From: Lamellibrachia columna
Taxonomy: Eukaryota; Annelida; Polychaeta; Sabellida; Siboglinidae
Length of the DNA stretch: 64,000 nucleotides
Direction: 5' to 3'
Assembly: GCA_963662155.1 (NCBI GenBank)
Contig: OY759268.1
Location: 10,297,435 to 10,361,434, forward strand
Part shown: one piece after another, positions 47,617 through 60,647 of the stretch
Numbering within the stretch: position 1 is the stretch's first letter
How the letters are laid out: each line of letters starts with the position of its first letter
Notes under the pieces: model-generated
Database searches by the model: none
What the model was told of the DNA's origin: nothing
The model's input: the letters and a program-made list of their open reading frames with translations, nothing else
Position numbers and translations under genes: made by a program

Positions 47617-50040
47617 AACAGCACAATCTTGTCGATTTGCGCTTAACTAGTATTGTTGCTTGATTTTATGGATTGCATTTTGCTTAACTATGTTACAAAA
47701 GAATAAGTATATGAATCCGTTTTGCACACTCATTCCAGTTAATTAAACTAACACAAAATATTTACCTGTCATGGAAGTCTCACATATGTTAGTGAATATT
47801 TCCATAGCACAATATTTGGCACTGAACGAATCATTCTCGATTACAAAACAATTGTTAGTATGATAACATGAATGCATATTTATGTTGTTCAGGCGCCAAG
47901 TAAATAAAAACAGGAAAACATCAGTCTGCTTTACATCCATTCCATATTATTAATATGTTACGGCATACCCGTTAACACTCACAACGATGTAAACAATTGC
48001 TAAGCCACTTTTGAAAACAATTTGAAAAGACAAGTAGGTTGACAGTTTCATGGCTTCATAAATACTTCATCAATGAAACAATGCAGGACTATCAAGCAAA
48101 TTACACCCTTGTGTTGTGTTGGGGTGGCAGGTTATGGCCATGTTGTAAAACATCTTCAAATAAGGCATCCCATTACTAGATTCCTCCCCAATTGCATGTA
48201 TAATACTTAAAAAGAGTATTTATCATTTTCTATATAATGCCTGTAACGTTGACTGCATTTTAAAATTGTATTGTGATTTTGTGTTGACTAACATTGGTGA
48301 CAATAATAAAATGACGGTTTCTATGTATTTAGTTATGTCAATTACATTATTGAATTACATGCAAAAGTAATCACAATTAAATACACCCATTTTTAAGAAA
48401 CCTAATGCGGTGCTAGTTGCCATTACATTTCGAGTGAAAACATATTTTAGTTGAATGTTACAAAATAAAATACATATAAAGAATATTGCTTTTGAGAGTA
48501 TAAAACAATACAATAATGAGTACATACATAAAAAATTATGCTATTGTTGAAGAATGGAACATATTTTGTATGTTACCATTTTATAATTTTCATTATTTAG
48601 CACATTATCACAAAAACATAACATGTCCAAAATTATTAATACAAAATGTCCAACTTTACATCATAAAATATAATCTGCCATTATGTGATCTCTCTCCGAC
48701 TGAACGATTTATTGCCAACGTCCAACATGGCTGGCATTGGACTAGTCTATTATCGATGGAAGACAAATTACATTACGATTTGCCTTAACATATACATAAA
48801 GCACTTATAAATAGATCAGAAGTAAGAATTGTAAAACGAATAATTGAAATATTCAGTCATGTCAATATATATTTGGATGTTAGTTAGAATATGCCAAAAA
48901 GGCATAAATGAGTGAAGTATGTTATTTCTTTCGGAAACAAACCTAACATGAAATTAAATTAGCCTAAAATGAGTGAAGTATATTAAATTTGCTTCGAAAG
49001 GCCACCGCCTACGGTCAGGAAGAACCTAAGTAAACCTACGTAAGATATTCCCGCTGCAATGTTCGGTAATGCAACCTTGTGTGGAGCGTACCATTCAACT
49101 GCGTTGCATTAATCGTGTATACACACGTTTGAACAATGTCACTTTTACATATATGACAACCATATAGTTTTATTTATGCATCACCATGTTATTAACTTCC
49201 ACAACATAACAAACACAACCATGCTAACCAGCAAATTATTACGTTATTAATTGTACTATTATTATGAAGTTGACTTAGAGAGGATAGTTCTTTGGTTGCT
49301 GTTCTTGTTTAAATAACACATTTTGTAGAATGCGAATTGTGATTGGACATGTCAATACGAATACTAACCAAATCGTCTTTTCACGCTAGAACAATCAATA
49401 AAACGAGGCACTTTCACTCAGTAACTATTTTGGTTTGTACTTGCTAGAATAAAATACATAATTGATAAGCAGTTCTAATTGTAAACAGTTGGTTTGGTAC
49501 ACTTGGTAACTACCGAGGAGAAGCAAGCTTAGCAGGTAGGTTATTAGTTTACGGCGCAATGTTGTCATATATTCTTCACACGTAAATGGTTAGTAGTTAT
49601 ACGTCATTAGCCGTTGTCCCATGCAACAATATATTAATATGATTCACAGAACATTAAACACACTCAATGACATTAAGACAACACGACGACAATATTATAT
49701 TTATAAAGCACCAAAGCGTTTATACAATATATGCAACTTATAATCAACATGTTTAATATACACACTATTCAGACTCCTTTTCCGAATGTACGGGTTGTAT
49801 GTATCTAATATACGTGTTGTACAATATGAATAAATGTGGGGATCACAAAGAAAAATATCCTAATTAAGCAGTTTGCAGTTGTTTATTTTGTTTAAAATAT
49901 ACACAAGAAAGCTAACATTAAACAATGCTTGCACATACTCCTAAAATATCATCAATTTCATCAAGTGATCTAACTAACAAAGAAAACGCTTCGCAAATAC
50001 GCTATGAGTGAACTTGAGAGTTCTGCTTGATTTGTGCACA
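47617..50040. other. Intergenic AT-rich DNA
   Basis: A short direct repeat (AAATGAGTGAAGTAT at 48907 and 48967) is present. A 90-codon frame at 48516-48788 has no recognisable similarity. Confidence 0.4.
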
Positions 50041-50059
50041 TCAAGGGATTTTATCGTTT

Positions 50060-50270
50060 CTAACACGCTTGGATCCATTGTCCGACAGTTCGATCGTGCA
50101 ATAGACACATAGTGGTAACAAGCAGACAGTTTGTGAAACGTGTGTGCAGGTAGCCCTGTCGCACGTCTTCCAGGAACAGCGCACTGGCCACGCCGTCCGT
50201 AGATGATTGGATTTGACAACACAGTTTAGAATAAATCATCGCCTCACTTCTTCCAAAATGTTTGTTTCTA
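50060..50270 (-). pseudogene. GPCR 3'-end fragment downstream of GPCR 2
   Basis: Duplicates the last TM7/helix-8 segment of the receptor: on the plus strand, AACAAGCAGACAGTTTGTGA, CTGTCGCACGTCTTCCAGGA and GCGCACTGGCCACGCCGT match 50281-50360 of GPCR 2. It also shares CACTTCTTCCAAAATGT with the flank of pseudogene 1. It is a partial tandem duplication of the gene's 3' end, with frameshifts. Confidence 0.8.
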
Positions 50271-50273
50271 TGC

Positions 50274-51329
50274 TCAGTGGTAACAAGCGGACAGTTTGAC
50301 GCGTGTCTGGCGGTAGAACTGTCGCACGTCTTCCCGGAACTGTACACTGGCGACGCTGTAGATAAACGGATTGACGACATAGTTTGCTATCATTGATCGT
50401 CTCACTGCCTCCGATATGTAAACGCCCATTTGCATCAACCATATCGGCACCCAGGAAGCTATGAAAACTCTCGTGATAATGAATAACTTCATCACATTTT
50501 TGAAAGCTTTGGCCTGGTTTGTTGTTATATTGCTGGTAGCGATCGCTGCCACTGATTTCGTTGCACCGTGGTGCACATTGCCTTTAACCATCGTCGATAT
50601 ATTTGTAGGTCCTGGATCATTGGAACAGGCAGTGTCTACAGCTGCGATAACTGTACGTGAAGTTCCCTGTTGTGAAGATCGCGTCACGCTTAGCACTCCG
50701 ACTTGTTTCCGAGAGGCTCGGACTTTCTTCAACAAAGCAGCCGCCATTAACGTATAGCAAGTGATCATTATACATGTACAAGAAACAGATACGCACGAGG
50801 CTGATATTCTAACAAACCTGTCATACCTCATCAACGTCGCCACAGTTGTCAGTGTTATGAATATCGTTGCAGCCACAGCGATGATAATTATATACTTCTT
50901 CGCTCGCTGTGGATCCATGCTGAACGTATGTAGGCGTTTAACAGCAACAAGACGCTCGATCGACACAAACCCCAGAAGAAACATAGAAAATGACAACGAA
51001 GTATTGATAACAGAGGAAAATGCCAACATTGTCACGAGGTCAGTAACGCCAACTGACAAGAAAAGAACAACGCAAAAACAGGCCAATGAATCGGCGACGG
51101 CCAGTGAAAACATGTATACTCTAATCGACGTTGTCATATGTCGGACATAAACCGCAAGTACAAGCACATTTCCCAGCAACCCTAGCGCACTCAGAAGAAT
51201 AATTTCAAGGCTAAACGAATCCCTTCCTTGTGTTGTTGTGTTCGTCGTCAAAGCCAAGCTGTCGTTTAAGACATGGTGCAGTATCTTATTTGAACCATTG
51301 GTCATGTTGAATGTATTAACTGATTCCAT
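50274..51329 (-). CDS. Orphan class A (rhodopsin-like) GPCR 2, intact
   Basis: Single coding exon of 351 residues, paralog of GPCR 1. The start is the MESV methionine at 51329; the further upstream Met at 51362 is unlikely to be used because the acceptor AG lies at 51380-51379, the leader is not conserved as protein, and MES is shared by both paralogs. The N-terminus has NMT and NDS sequons. Conserved features are LGLLGNVLVLAVYV in TM1, SLAVADSLAC in TM2, VSIERLVAV at the TM3 end, ASWVPIWLM in TM6 (Ser replaces the Cys of CWxP), NYVVNPFIYSVAS in TM7 and FREDVRQFYRQTR in helix 8. Position 3.25 is Met and ECL2 is very short, so the canonical disulfide is again absent. The C-terminus KLSACYH carries a possible palmitoylated Cys. 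The ligand is unknown. Confidence 0.9.
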   Translation of the reverse strand: MESVNTFNMTNGSNKILHHVLNDSLALTTNTTTQGRDSFSLEIILLSALGLLGNVLVLAVYVRHMTTSIRVYMFSLAVADSLACFCVVLFLSVGVTDLVTMLAFSSVINTSLSFSMFLLGFVSIERLVAVKRLHTFSMDPQRAKKYIIIIAVAATIFITLTTVATLMRYDRFVRISASCVSVSCTCIMITCYTLMAAALLKKVRASRKQVGVLSVTRSSQQGTSRTVIAAVDTACSNDPGPTNISTMVKGNVHHGATKSVAAIATSNITTNQAKAFKNVMKLFIITRVFIASWVPIWLMQMGVYISEAVRRSMIANYVVNPFIYSVASVQFREDVRQFYRQTRVKLSACYH

Positions 51330-51889
51330 AACGAAGGCTTGTTCGCAGCTAGTCAGTCGCAAATACTGGTGTCTGCATCTATCACAAGGAAAGAAAAGTG
51401 CATAGCATTTAGAATAACATTAGCAAGAACAATCAACTGCTTATAAAGCAATAGGTAAATACTCTGGTATATTTTCTGTTTTGTAATTTCAGTTCTGGCT
51501 ACACTGTTGATATATAATCCTCTTCATTCCAAACATTGTGATGCCAAATTTAGCTACGTATCTATGTGATTTGTACACTCATAATTTTCATAAATTGGCA
51601 CACTACTCAGTAAAACATCACAATTGAAAGTATCATCAAGGATGGATGACACCTTGTAGCGTTTAAGTTCCCTGGTGTGTTTTCCAGAGCTCTTTTGAAA
51701 ATGTATGCCTGATCAAATAATTATTCTTTATATATATTTATATTCTTTGAACGGTCTTCTTTGAAATGTTGAACAACATGATTTATTTATCATCAAACAC
51801 GTAGCAGACCATGTGAAGTATACACATTTCCTGTCAACCATGGTGTGCATTGTACATATCATGCAACATGTTTAAGCAAAGTACTTACT
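51330..51889 (-). promoter_or_regulatory. 5'UTR, acceptor and intron of GPCR 2
   Basis: The acceptor TTTCTTTCCTTGTGATAG (AG at 51380-51379) leaves a 49-nt 5'UTR of the same length as in GPCR 1. The donor GTAAGTAC (51888-51881) follows GGAAGGCGAATCAA. The implied intron is about 510 bp. The 5'UTR begins with ATG and encodes an 8-codon upstream ORF ending in TAG. Confidence 0.6.
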
Positions 51890-52080
51890 TGATTCGCCTT
51901 CCATGTGCCTAGATGCGACAACTGATTGATTTCCATCTCATTATCCTAGAACACCGTTTGACATCCACATAGTCGACCATAGCATGGCGAAACTGCAAAC
52001 CTGCTACTGAACCGACACTATATAGTGTAATTATCCGTGGTCCTGAATACACGCCGTGGTAATTTCATCCGCTATGATTT
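51890..52080. repeat. Segmental duplication U3: upstream region of GPCR 2 (short)
   Basis: Aligns with the starts of U1 and U2 (ATGTGCCTAGATGCGA, CTAGAACACCG, CATAGCATGGCGA, TGCAAACCTG). Homology then stops, so U3 either was truncated or diverged before the LINE relic. It includes the putative first exon of GPCR 2. Confidence 0.7.
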
Positions 52081-52452
52081 ATTCCGTGCAATCACCATTG
52101 TCACTAAAATGCATTATATTAACATATTACATAAATTAGTCTTGTCTCGATATGTATATTAATTCGTATCTTCGTCAGGTTCGCGTGTTTTGGGCTGACT
52201 TGTTTTATGCGTGCCTTTGGTGATTGTTGGTCCACAGTTATGGTTCATCCATCAACAAATTCCCTATATTCCCCCGGGTGGGGATATTATGAAAGAACCT
52301 AAGTGGAAGTTTGATGTACATATTACACATATCGCAACAACAGTACGTACAATCGTTAGCAAAGCTGTGGGTGTTTTGTTCGATTGTTGCGAGTTACGTG
52401 ATCTTCGTCAAACGCTCGTACACGAACGGTTCATGGAGCCGACTATTATAAA

Positions 52453-52530
52453 TATTTTTTATCATATCATACAATTTGTCATTTCATATGCCTCGATAGA
52501 TTATTTAGTATATAAAATAAATCCACCTCC

Positions 52531-52619
<89 letters not shown>

Positions 52620-52732
52620 TCTCTCTCTCTCTCTCTCTCGCTCCCCCCTCTCTCCCTCTATCTCTCTTTCTCTCTATCTCTGTCTCTGTCTATGTCTTTT
52701 TCTCTGTCTGTCTGTCTGTCCGTCTCTCTCTC

Positions 52733-52766
<34 letters not shown>

Positions 52767-52802
52767 TGTATGTATGCATATATATATATATATATACATA
52801 CT

Positions 52803-52888
<86 letters not shown>

Positions 52889-52914
52889 CATACATACATA
52901 CATACATACATACA

Positions 52915-52950
<36 letters not shown>

Positions 52951-53033
52951 GAGAGAGGCGGACAGACAGACAGAGAAAAAGACAGAGACAGAGACAGAGA
53001 TAGAGAGAAAGATAGATAGAGGGAGAGGGGGGG

Positions 53034-53069
<36 letters not shown>

Positions 53070-53147
53070 GGAGTTGGATTTATTTTATATATTAAATAAT
53101 ATATCGAGGCATATGAAATGACACATTGTATGATATGATAAAAAATA
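52453..53147. repeat. Large palindrome of microsatellites flanked by CR1-derived arms
   Basis: The left arm (52453-52778) and right arm (52884-53147) are inverted copies around a (TA)n core. From outside in, each arm has an 80-bp unique block (TATTTTTTATCATATCATAC, then TGTCATTTCATATGCCTCGA), a CT (or GA) tract, a matching complex tract (CTCTGTCTCTGTCTATGTCT and TCTGTCTGTCTGTC) and a GTAT/CATA tract. The CT tract is longer on the left (about 105 versus 31 bases). The outer block resembles the CR1 endonuclease coding region near 44949-44990 (GGATTTATTTTATAT, AGGC.TATGAAAT). Confidence 0.9.
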
Positions 53148-53676
53148 GTGGGTGAGGCATTATATATTAATAAAATATTATCTTGCACAATTCAGGCAGT
53201 ACACTCCATGTTGATAGCGCATATATGTGAACGTGTCACTGTCGAATTATACATGAAAAAACACATAAATATATTTGTGTCTACGGAACACCGGGGTTAG
53301 ACATAAACCTATATTGTGTGAACATTGAAAATTGTTTACTGATGCCAATTAAATATATCTTTGTATGTAGTGGCTGTAATATCGATCTCCAAAATATTGA
53401 AACATACAATGGACAAAGCGTTTTTTAGATTGTATGTATGGCTTAGGTTTGCATCCTTTAATAAACAGACTGAGTAGAATTAACACAAAGTCGTGTACTT
53501 TAATATATAATATACATACTAATAAAATTAATTACTTAGAACTGGGTTATTGATCAATAACATTAATGATTTGCCGATTTTCGCTTGACACAAACATAAA
53601 TACAACACAAATAAATATGAAAGAAACGTAATTTATGATAATGTATTTTGTTTATTGAAAGTTTGAGGCAATAAAA
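53148..53676. other. Intergenic AT-rich DNA
   Basis: No recognised feature. Confidence 0.4.
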
Positions 53677-54470
53677 GTGGAAAAGTGTGTTACAAACCGG
53701 TTATGTAAATATGGCGTATACTTTGTCAGCAGATTTAGTACATTGTACCACCATCACTGCCCACTTGGGAAGGTTACAATTGAGCAAACCTGTAAGAACA
53801 AACCCTGGTTTACAAACGGATACAAAATAAGTGTCTTAAGAAGTATGTTGTGTACAGAACATTTCTCCGGGGCAGAACTCAAACTGCGGATTCTCGCATT
53901 AAAACTTAGAAAAATAAATTAACTTATATATTTTGATTGACTGAAATAGCACACTACAGTAAATTATTGTCAAAAAATAAAGGAAATAGTAAAGCAATAT
54001 GGGCGATTTTTAGTACCGAATTACGTAAATAGCGCCTGACGATTAACCATCCAACAGTTTTACTGTTTTTCAAATTAACTTAACATGTTTTTTCTTTCCA
54101 AGTCTTGGTCCTAATTAAGCAAAGAATATCACCAATCCGGATGAAAATATGTCTGTATATTATTATTTGGGAGGTAGTATTGAACAAAGTTTGTTCCTCA
54201 AAATTGTAGATGAGGAAGATATTATAATTACAGAGGAAGCGTGTACACAAGATAAATCTTCAGACTTTGAAGACATAAGTATTCTTATTGTTGCAAAGGT
54301 CATAAATGTCATATGCAAACCTCTCAAGCACATATATAATACTTCATTAAGAACTAGTGTGTCCCATAAAAAATCAAATTGCCTAAGTAATAACATTTAT
54401 GTTTTGCAACAATTTTCTAAAGTTTTTCAACAATTGTTCCTTGTCAGTATATACAGCGTAAAAGCCAACA
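53677..54470 (+). mobile_element. LINE ORF2 relic (endonuclease-RT linker and RT start)
   Basis: Across frames the sequence reads NKPWFTNGYKISVLRSML; then, near 53957, YSKLLSKNKGNSKAIWAIF; then, from 54149, SVYYYLGGSIEQSLFLKIVD and FEDISILIVAKVINVICKPL followed by KHIYNTSLRTS. This order is typical of Jockey/L2-type LINE ORF2 just before the RT fingers. Many frameshifts; cut at about 54470. Confidence 0.65.
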
Positions 54471-54807
54471 ACATATTAAGCTGGAATCCAGTAACTGGCA
54501 ACGACTAACAATGAGCTGTCCATCAGACAGATATCGGCAAGCGGGCCATTTGTAGTCGTTGTGTATCCCGTGCGCATGACCTTAATTGATTTAATACTTT
54601 TCATGTGTGCATCGTTCACATCAATTGTTAATTGCAAATTATTATAATGTTTCTTGAGCGTCATTCAAATGTTTACAGTCATTGCATCATATTTTTTGTA
54701 ACATGGTTATACCAAAGTTACTATAGCTATAGCTACGCTCTGAACCACTACGGAATATCATTGTTTATATATTGACAGATAAATAATGGATACACATTAA
54801 TTGAGAG

Positions 54808-55585
54808 TAATAATAATAATATTAATAATAAAAGTACATATATAACGCCCGATCAATCGAGATTGCTCTCAGGCGCTTTACATACATAGTAATATTTTAC
54901 AGGCCATAATAATTACACTGATAATAGCCTACACAAATGCGAAACAATGTAAGCAAAATAACCGTTTTAAAATATGATATAAAACAACTTTAAATATAGT
55001 TTGTAATACAAAGTAAACCATTATTATGAAACTGCCAACAAATTAAATATATTAAAATAAAAAATACTATAAATATATTCATGTATACAATTAAGACTAA
55101 GAATATAACCATAAATAAGCTAAATACAATTACTAAAACAACATCTTAAGAAATATAGTTTACATAAGTTCAGAAATACAAGTGAAAATAACAAAATAAA
55201 TAAGCTAAGAAAATAAAATTTTCAATATCTAATGAATGCACAAATAATTTCCTCAACAGTGGGTTATGAAAAAGCTTGTTTAAAAAGTTGAGTTTTTTAA
55301 AAAGTGTCTTAAGCACTTGTAATTATTTCGTTGTCCTCAGAGAAGGTGATAAATTGTTTCATAGAATGGCTGAGCAAAACGCGAAATGGCGATCATCATG
55401 TGTGACAGTCAGTGAAGCCGGCACGAATAAAAGTTATGTTAATGGGGCGGTAGCTAATTACCTCAGCAAAGTAGTCAGGCGCCAGACCATTTAAAGCACA
55501 ATAAGTAAATAAAAGCACTTTATAAGTTGGTCGCAAATGAACAGGCAGCCAATGTAAACGCTGCAACCAGTGTGTGATGTGAGCG
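54808..55585 (-). mobile_element. L2/CR1-like LINE 3' fragment with (TAA)n tail
   Basis: On the minus strand the sequence begins with HITHWLQRLHWLPVHLRPTY and KVLLFTYCALNGLAPDYFAE (55585-55460). It then passes, through frame changes, to LWNNLSPSLR-like and FKKLNFLNKLF-like C-terminal motifs (about 55370-55270). The 3' end has the GCGCCTGAGAGCAATCTCGA, CGGGCGTTATATATG block and a TTATTATTATT tail on the element strand (54808-54832). The A-rich interval 54960-55260 is its 3'UTR or a secondary insertion. Confidence 0.65.
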
Positions 55586-56340
55586 AGGGAGGCAGCTTGA
55601 AGGTTAGAAGGAGAACTTGAAGGTGAGGAAAAGGAGCGTGAATGTAAGGAAAGGGAGCGTGAAGTGAGGGAAAGGAAGCTGATCGACGTCATGAACGTGA
55701 GGAAAAGGAGGCTGATCGACGCCATGAATGATACATAATCCAACTCAGGTCTGACGTAACAGTTAGTGGTCAATCAGAACAGGCGAATCCAACAAGAGGG
55801 TTTAGTGGGGCTCTTCCTAAATTACCATCTTTCGAATAATTGACTGACGATTTAAACGCATATTTGCAACGCTTTGATGGGTATGCTACGATGCATGTGT
55901 TCTGTTGAATGGTGATGTTTTGGAAGTATTCCATCGTATGAGCACTGATGACGGTAACAACTATGATTTACTGAAAATAGCATTGTTAAATCGCTATCAT
56001 CTGACTGACGCTGACTTTAGGGACAAGGGACTGAGGATGGTGAGAGTTTGGAAACCGTGTTAAAGGCTATATAAATATATGGATTGAGTTGAGTGAGACT
56101 CCACGGACAATTGATGGTGTTTGGGACTTAACAGACCGCGAACAAGTGTTAGGGAATGGTTGTTCCATATACTTACGAGTGTCATTGAGGAAAGAACACC
56201 CGACTCGTTCAAGGAGATGTGTGTTATTGCGGAGAAGTATATAAAAGCTCATCGCAAATCGTTTCAACACTGTTAGAAGCCCGATAAAAACAAGAGTGAA
56301 AGTCGTGATGTTAGAGGACCAGATAGAAATAACAAAAACT
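55586..56340 (+). pseudogene. Gypsy gag relic
   Basis: An Arg/Glu-rich N-terminal helix is followed by DDLNAYLQRFDGYAT, MSTDDGNNYDLLKIALLNRY, HLTDADFRDK, EWLFHILTSVIEERTPDSFK-like and IAEKYIKAHRKSF. This order is typical of the capsid region of Ty3/Gypsy Gag. The frame is broken repeatedly. Confidence 0.75.
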
Positions 56341-56345
56341 TACAT

Positions 56346-57000
56346 ATGGAGATACCAAATCGGTTTTGTAGCAGCATAGGACAATCACGCCAATACAATC
56401 CAAATACATGTAGCACCGGTTGGACATGTTGGATGTGTTGTTCCGCTAAACACTATGCTCGAGGTATTCATCAAAACATGGACAATACACTTATATATGT
56501 GAGCAAAAGCAGAGTTGGACCAAACGTGACGACATTGGCGTGTGAAGACGCTTTGTTGTTCGAAGGTGTCATAAAGTTAACCACGAAACATGTTGGAGAT
56601 GTTTGCTACATTGAAGATAAAAGCGGTAAAATAATTCAGTTAAAGGAAATGGCCGCTTTGGCATTTGACCAACATAAAGGTAGTTGCAATAGGACAAGTA
56701 CGTGGTCGACCAAACTTGGTTGAAGTCTTATGTGATAGCGGTCGTTCCACTATGGTCATTAGAAAGTATCTTTGTGAAGTTCCAATTGAAACCAAAACGG
56801 TAGACACTCCATGCCACACTGGGATAGTGGAAGGCGTAGCTGTGGACTATCCCGCTTACGTCTTGGTCATTGGAACCATGATAATCCAGAAACTTTAAAG
56901 TTAAAGAAGAACACTGTATATGCAATACAACAGTAGACATTGATAGAATTATTGATGATATTACTAATCATGAGATAGCAAGATGGATAGTGACACGCTA
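56346..57000 (+). pseudogene. Gypsy protease relic (retropepsin-like)
   Basis: Starts with degenerate nucleocapsid-like Cys residues (CSTGWTCWMCC). The protease follows as RPNLVEVLCDSGRSTMVIRK, where CDSG is the catalytic D-S/T-G of a retroviral-type aspartic protease, then DTPCHTGIVEGVAVDYPAYV. A frameshift near 56700 separates the two parts. Confidence 0.75.
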
Positions 57001-57259
57001 ACAAAGCAAGGATAAACCACTACGACCCCTGAAATTAGCTAAAACGAACATGGTCAATATGTCCAGTAAATAGTTTAGAATACTGCAAGAAACAGACAAA
57101 ACTCTAGATCAACTGCAACAAAGAATATAAAAAGTGGAGAAAGTTCAAAACAGAGGTGCACTGAAATGTACTATATAGATAAGAACAATGAGTTGATGTA
57201 TAGACAATTCACATCACCACTGGATAAGGGATCGATAGTACAAAAACAAGTAGTGTTAC

Positions 57260-58130
<871 letters not shown>

Positions 58131-58635
58131 GAATTAGTACACGATATATGTGCGAGAATCCATGAGCGTTATACGATATAGGTGGGCAAACGAAGATACG
58201 ATAGCAACTTATTAGTACGTGCTGGAGTTGAAAGACAAAAATAGAAGAAACGTGTAAGCTGGCACATGACGAATTATGATACGCTCATACATTGCAACAC
58301 AAAAGGTTCAACTAAAAAGCGAAGATGACAATTATTAAAGTGCATGACCAAGTGTTGTTACTTCTGCCAACAAAGATGAACAAACAACAGATGCAGTGGC
58401 GAGGTCCTTATATTATCATCAAAAAGGTGAGAGAGAATGACTATGTTAGTGATATTGACGGACAAAACAAGATGCTTCATGCTAATGTGTTACATATATA
58501 TACAACGAGGAACACAGTAGAAGAAGGGGTGCCAATTATATGCGGCAACAGACGTCTTGAGATTGTCGTGGTGGCTGAATGTGATCCGGTAGACAGCGAC
58601 AATAATGAAGACCTTGGGGAAGGTGCATGTGATAA

Positions 58636-59570
58636 ATGAATAATTGTCCACTCAGAACCATACAGATTTGGGAAGATATTAAGATCAGCTCGGACATTGA
58701 CCAAGACCAATATCGAGAAGTAAGAGACTTGTTGAAAGAGTACAGCGATGTATTGACACACTTTCCAGGAAATATGGACCTAACAGAATGTGCAATCGAA
58801 GTGACAGACGACGCCCCTTTCAGAGTCAGCGCCTACCCAGTGACATATGCTTTGAACAAATATATGAATAAAGAAGTGAGATGCTAAAGGCACATATCAT
58901 AGAGCCGTTTATATCTGAATATGCAAACTATCCTGTTGTAGTGAGGAAACCGGTTGGGTCGGTTAGATACTGCATCGATTTTCGCAGACTAAATGCAAAA
59001 AAAATGTTTCCGCCGGACCTGTACCGAACCAAGATGTCATTCTGAATAAGATGGGAGATGACAAATTCACTTCTCGCAATGATTTAACTAAACGGTTTGG
59101 GCAAGTACCTATCAAATCGCAAATATACAGCGTTTCCTGTGGCAGTAGAAACACATGCCATTTGGTCTCGTGAATGCCCTAGCAGTATGTTGCAGAATGA
59201 TCCGGAACTTGTTGCACGATGTTCATAACGTTGAGTCGTATGTGGATAACATATAACCTATAGAGTGACATGGGATGACATAGTACCCCATAGAGTGACA
59301 CGGGATGAAAAAAGTACCCCACACAGTGACATGGATGAACACATAAGTACCATACGACAAGTGTTTGAGAGGTTACGACGACACGGTTTGACTGCCAAAC
59401 CGTCTAAGTGTGAAACTGGACATGCTGAACTTAACCTGTTTGGACATAGAGTGGGAGACGGGTCCATAAAACAACACTATAACAAGCTAGAAAACATTCT
59501 AGGCACGATATTTCCACCAACCAAAAAGGAACTCAGGTCATTTCTGGGCACAATTGGGTATTATTAAAAG
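58636..59570 (+). pseudogene. Gypsy reverse transcriptase relic
   Basis: Opens with YREVRDLLKEYSDVLTHFPG and the NMDLTECAIEVTDDAPFR segment, then ANYPVVVRKPVGSVRYCIDF and RRLNAKK. The catalytic box reads ESYVDNI (YVDD changed to YVDN) at about 59235. A triplicated segment of about 31 bp follows (59260-59335), then STIRQVFERLRRHGLTAKPS, KCETGHAELNLFGHRVGDG and KKELRSFLGTIGYY. Several frameshifts are present. Confidence 0.85.
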
Positions 59571-59741
59571 TTAATTGATAACTACCCCTATGAGGCAAAG
59601 CCACTGACGTATATACTGAAGAAAGGAGCACCTAATCAGATTGAATGGGACGATGAGTCTAGCGGTGCTGTGGAAGCCTTACAGAGATAACGGACCCAAA
59701 AAGCAAATCCTTAAACTTCCTAACTAACCAAAAAACAGTTT

Positions 59742-60107
59742 GTGTTGGGTATGGATGCGTCGGATGGAGGTTTAGGTGATGAACTATTACAGGAATATGA
59801 TGGCATGAATATGTCAGTAATGTACATTAGTAGAAAGCTCAGTGAGGCAGAGGCTCGCTATTCAACGATTGAACGCGAGTGTTTGGGATTGTTCTGGGCA
59901 ACTAAACGGTTACATATGTACTTGTACGGTACGGATTTCATAATAGAGACGGATCTTCAGCCTTTAGTTTTCTTGAATCGTATTAATATCAGTAATGATC
60001 GTTTCATGCTTTGGGATCTACACATTCATATGTACTGTAAACGAGTAGGCATTATTAAAGGCACATATAACACAACTGCAGACTTTCCAAGTCGCTGCGG
60101 GTTGTAA
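59742..60107 (+). pseudogene. Gypsy RNase H domain, open frame
   Basis: 121 codons: VLGMDASDGGLGDELLQEYD (first catalytic Asp), SRKLSEAEARYSTIERECLG (Glu), HMYLYGTDFIIETDLQPLVF (Asp) and TYNTTADFPSRCGL. The stop is followed by 65 bases to the polypurine tract. No integrase follows, which confirms the INT-RT-RH order. Confidence 0.85.
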
Positions 60108-60410
60108 TAAATGAACTACGTTTGATGCAATTGTCATGTAAATAATAAATGAATTATCTTGGGAGGGGACAGTTGTGAAAATGTGAATATTATACATTTA
60201 TTTTATATTTACACTACTTTCGTAATGATAGCCACTATATTATGTAACAAGTTTTCAATAGCCATTGTTGAGCTATGCTAGACGGGAGTCCTAGCAGTAG
60301 GCATTGTGTTAGGAAACATGTCTGTAATGTTTACTGACTCGTATCACTGTCCGGTGGACTATACAATCGATGGGAACTGATCTAACCTAGGTTGGACAGT
60401 GGTATGTTGG

Positions 60411-60541
60411 GAGAAGGCGACTACTAAAAAATGCATTACATTTGTAGGATTTGAACATCGCGAGAAGGCGACTACTACTGGAAATGCAATTGTACGTTTG
60501 AACATCGCGAGAAGGCGACTACTGAAATAGTATTTGTACGG
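60411..60541. repeat. Tandem repeat in the LTR (about 2.3 units)
   Basis: GAGAAGGCGACTACT recurs at 60413, 60461 and 60510. The first two are followed by GGAAATGCAATTGTACGTTT-like sequence and TTTGAACATCGC. Tandem repeats in U3 often act as enhancers; that role is inference. Confidence 0.8.
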
Positions 60542-60589
60542 TTAGCTAATATTTTGTCATAGCAGTTATGTTTGCATTAGTTATTATTG

Positions 60590-60647
60590 CACACACGTAC
60601 ACACGCACTCACGCACGCACGCACGCACGCACGCACACAAGCACACA
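60590..60647. repeat. (CACG)n/(CA)n simple repeat
   Basis: ACACACGTACACACGCACTC followed by CACG units. Confidence 0.9.

Noticed and set aside
48516..48788. 90-codon ORF
   Set aside because: Ile/Asn/Tyr-rich composition typical of AT-rich non-coding DNA. No family recognised.
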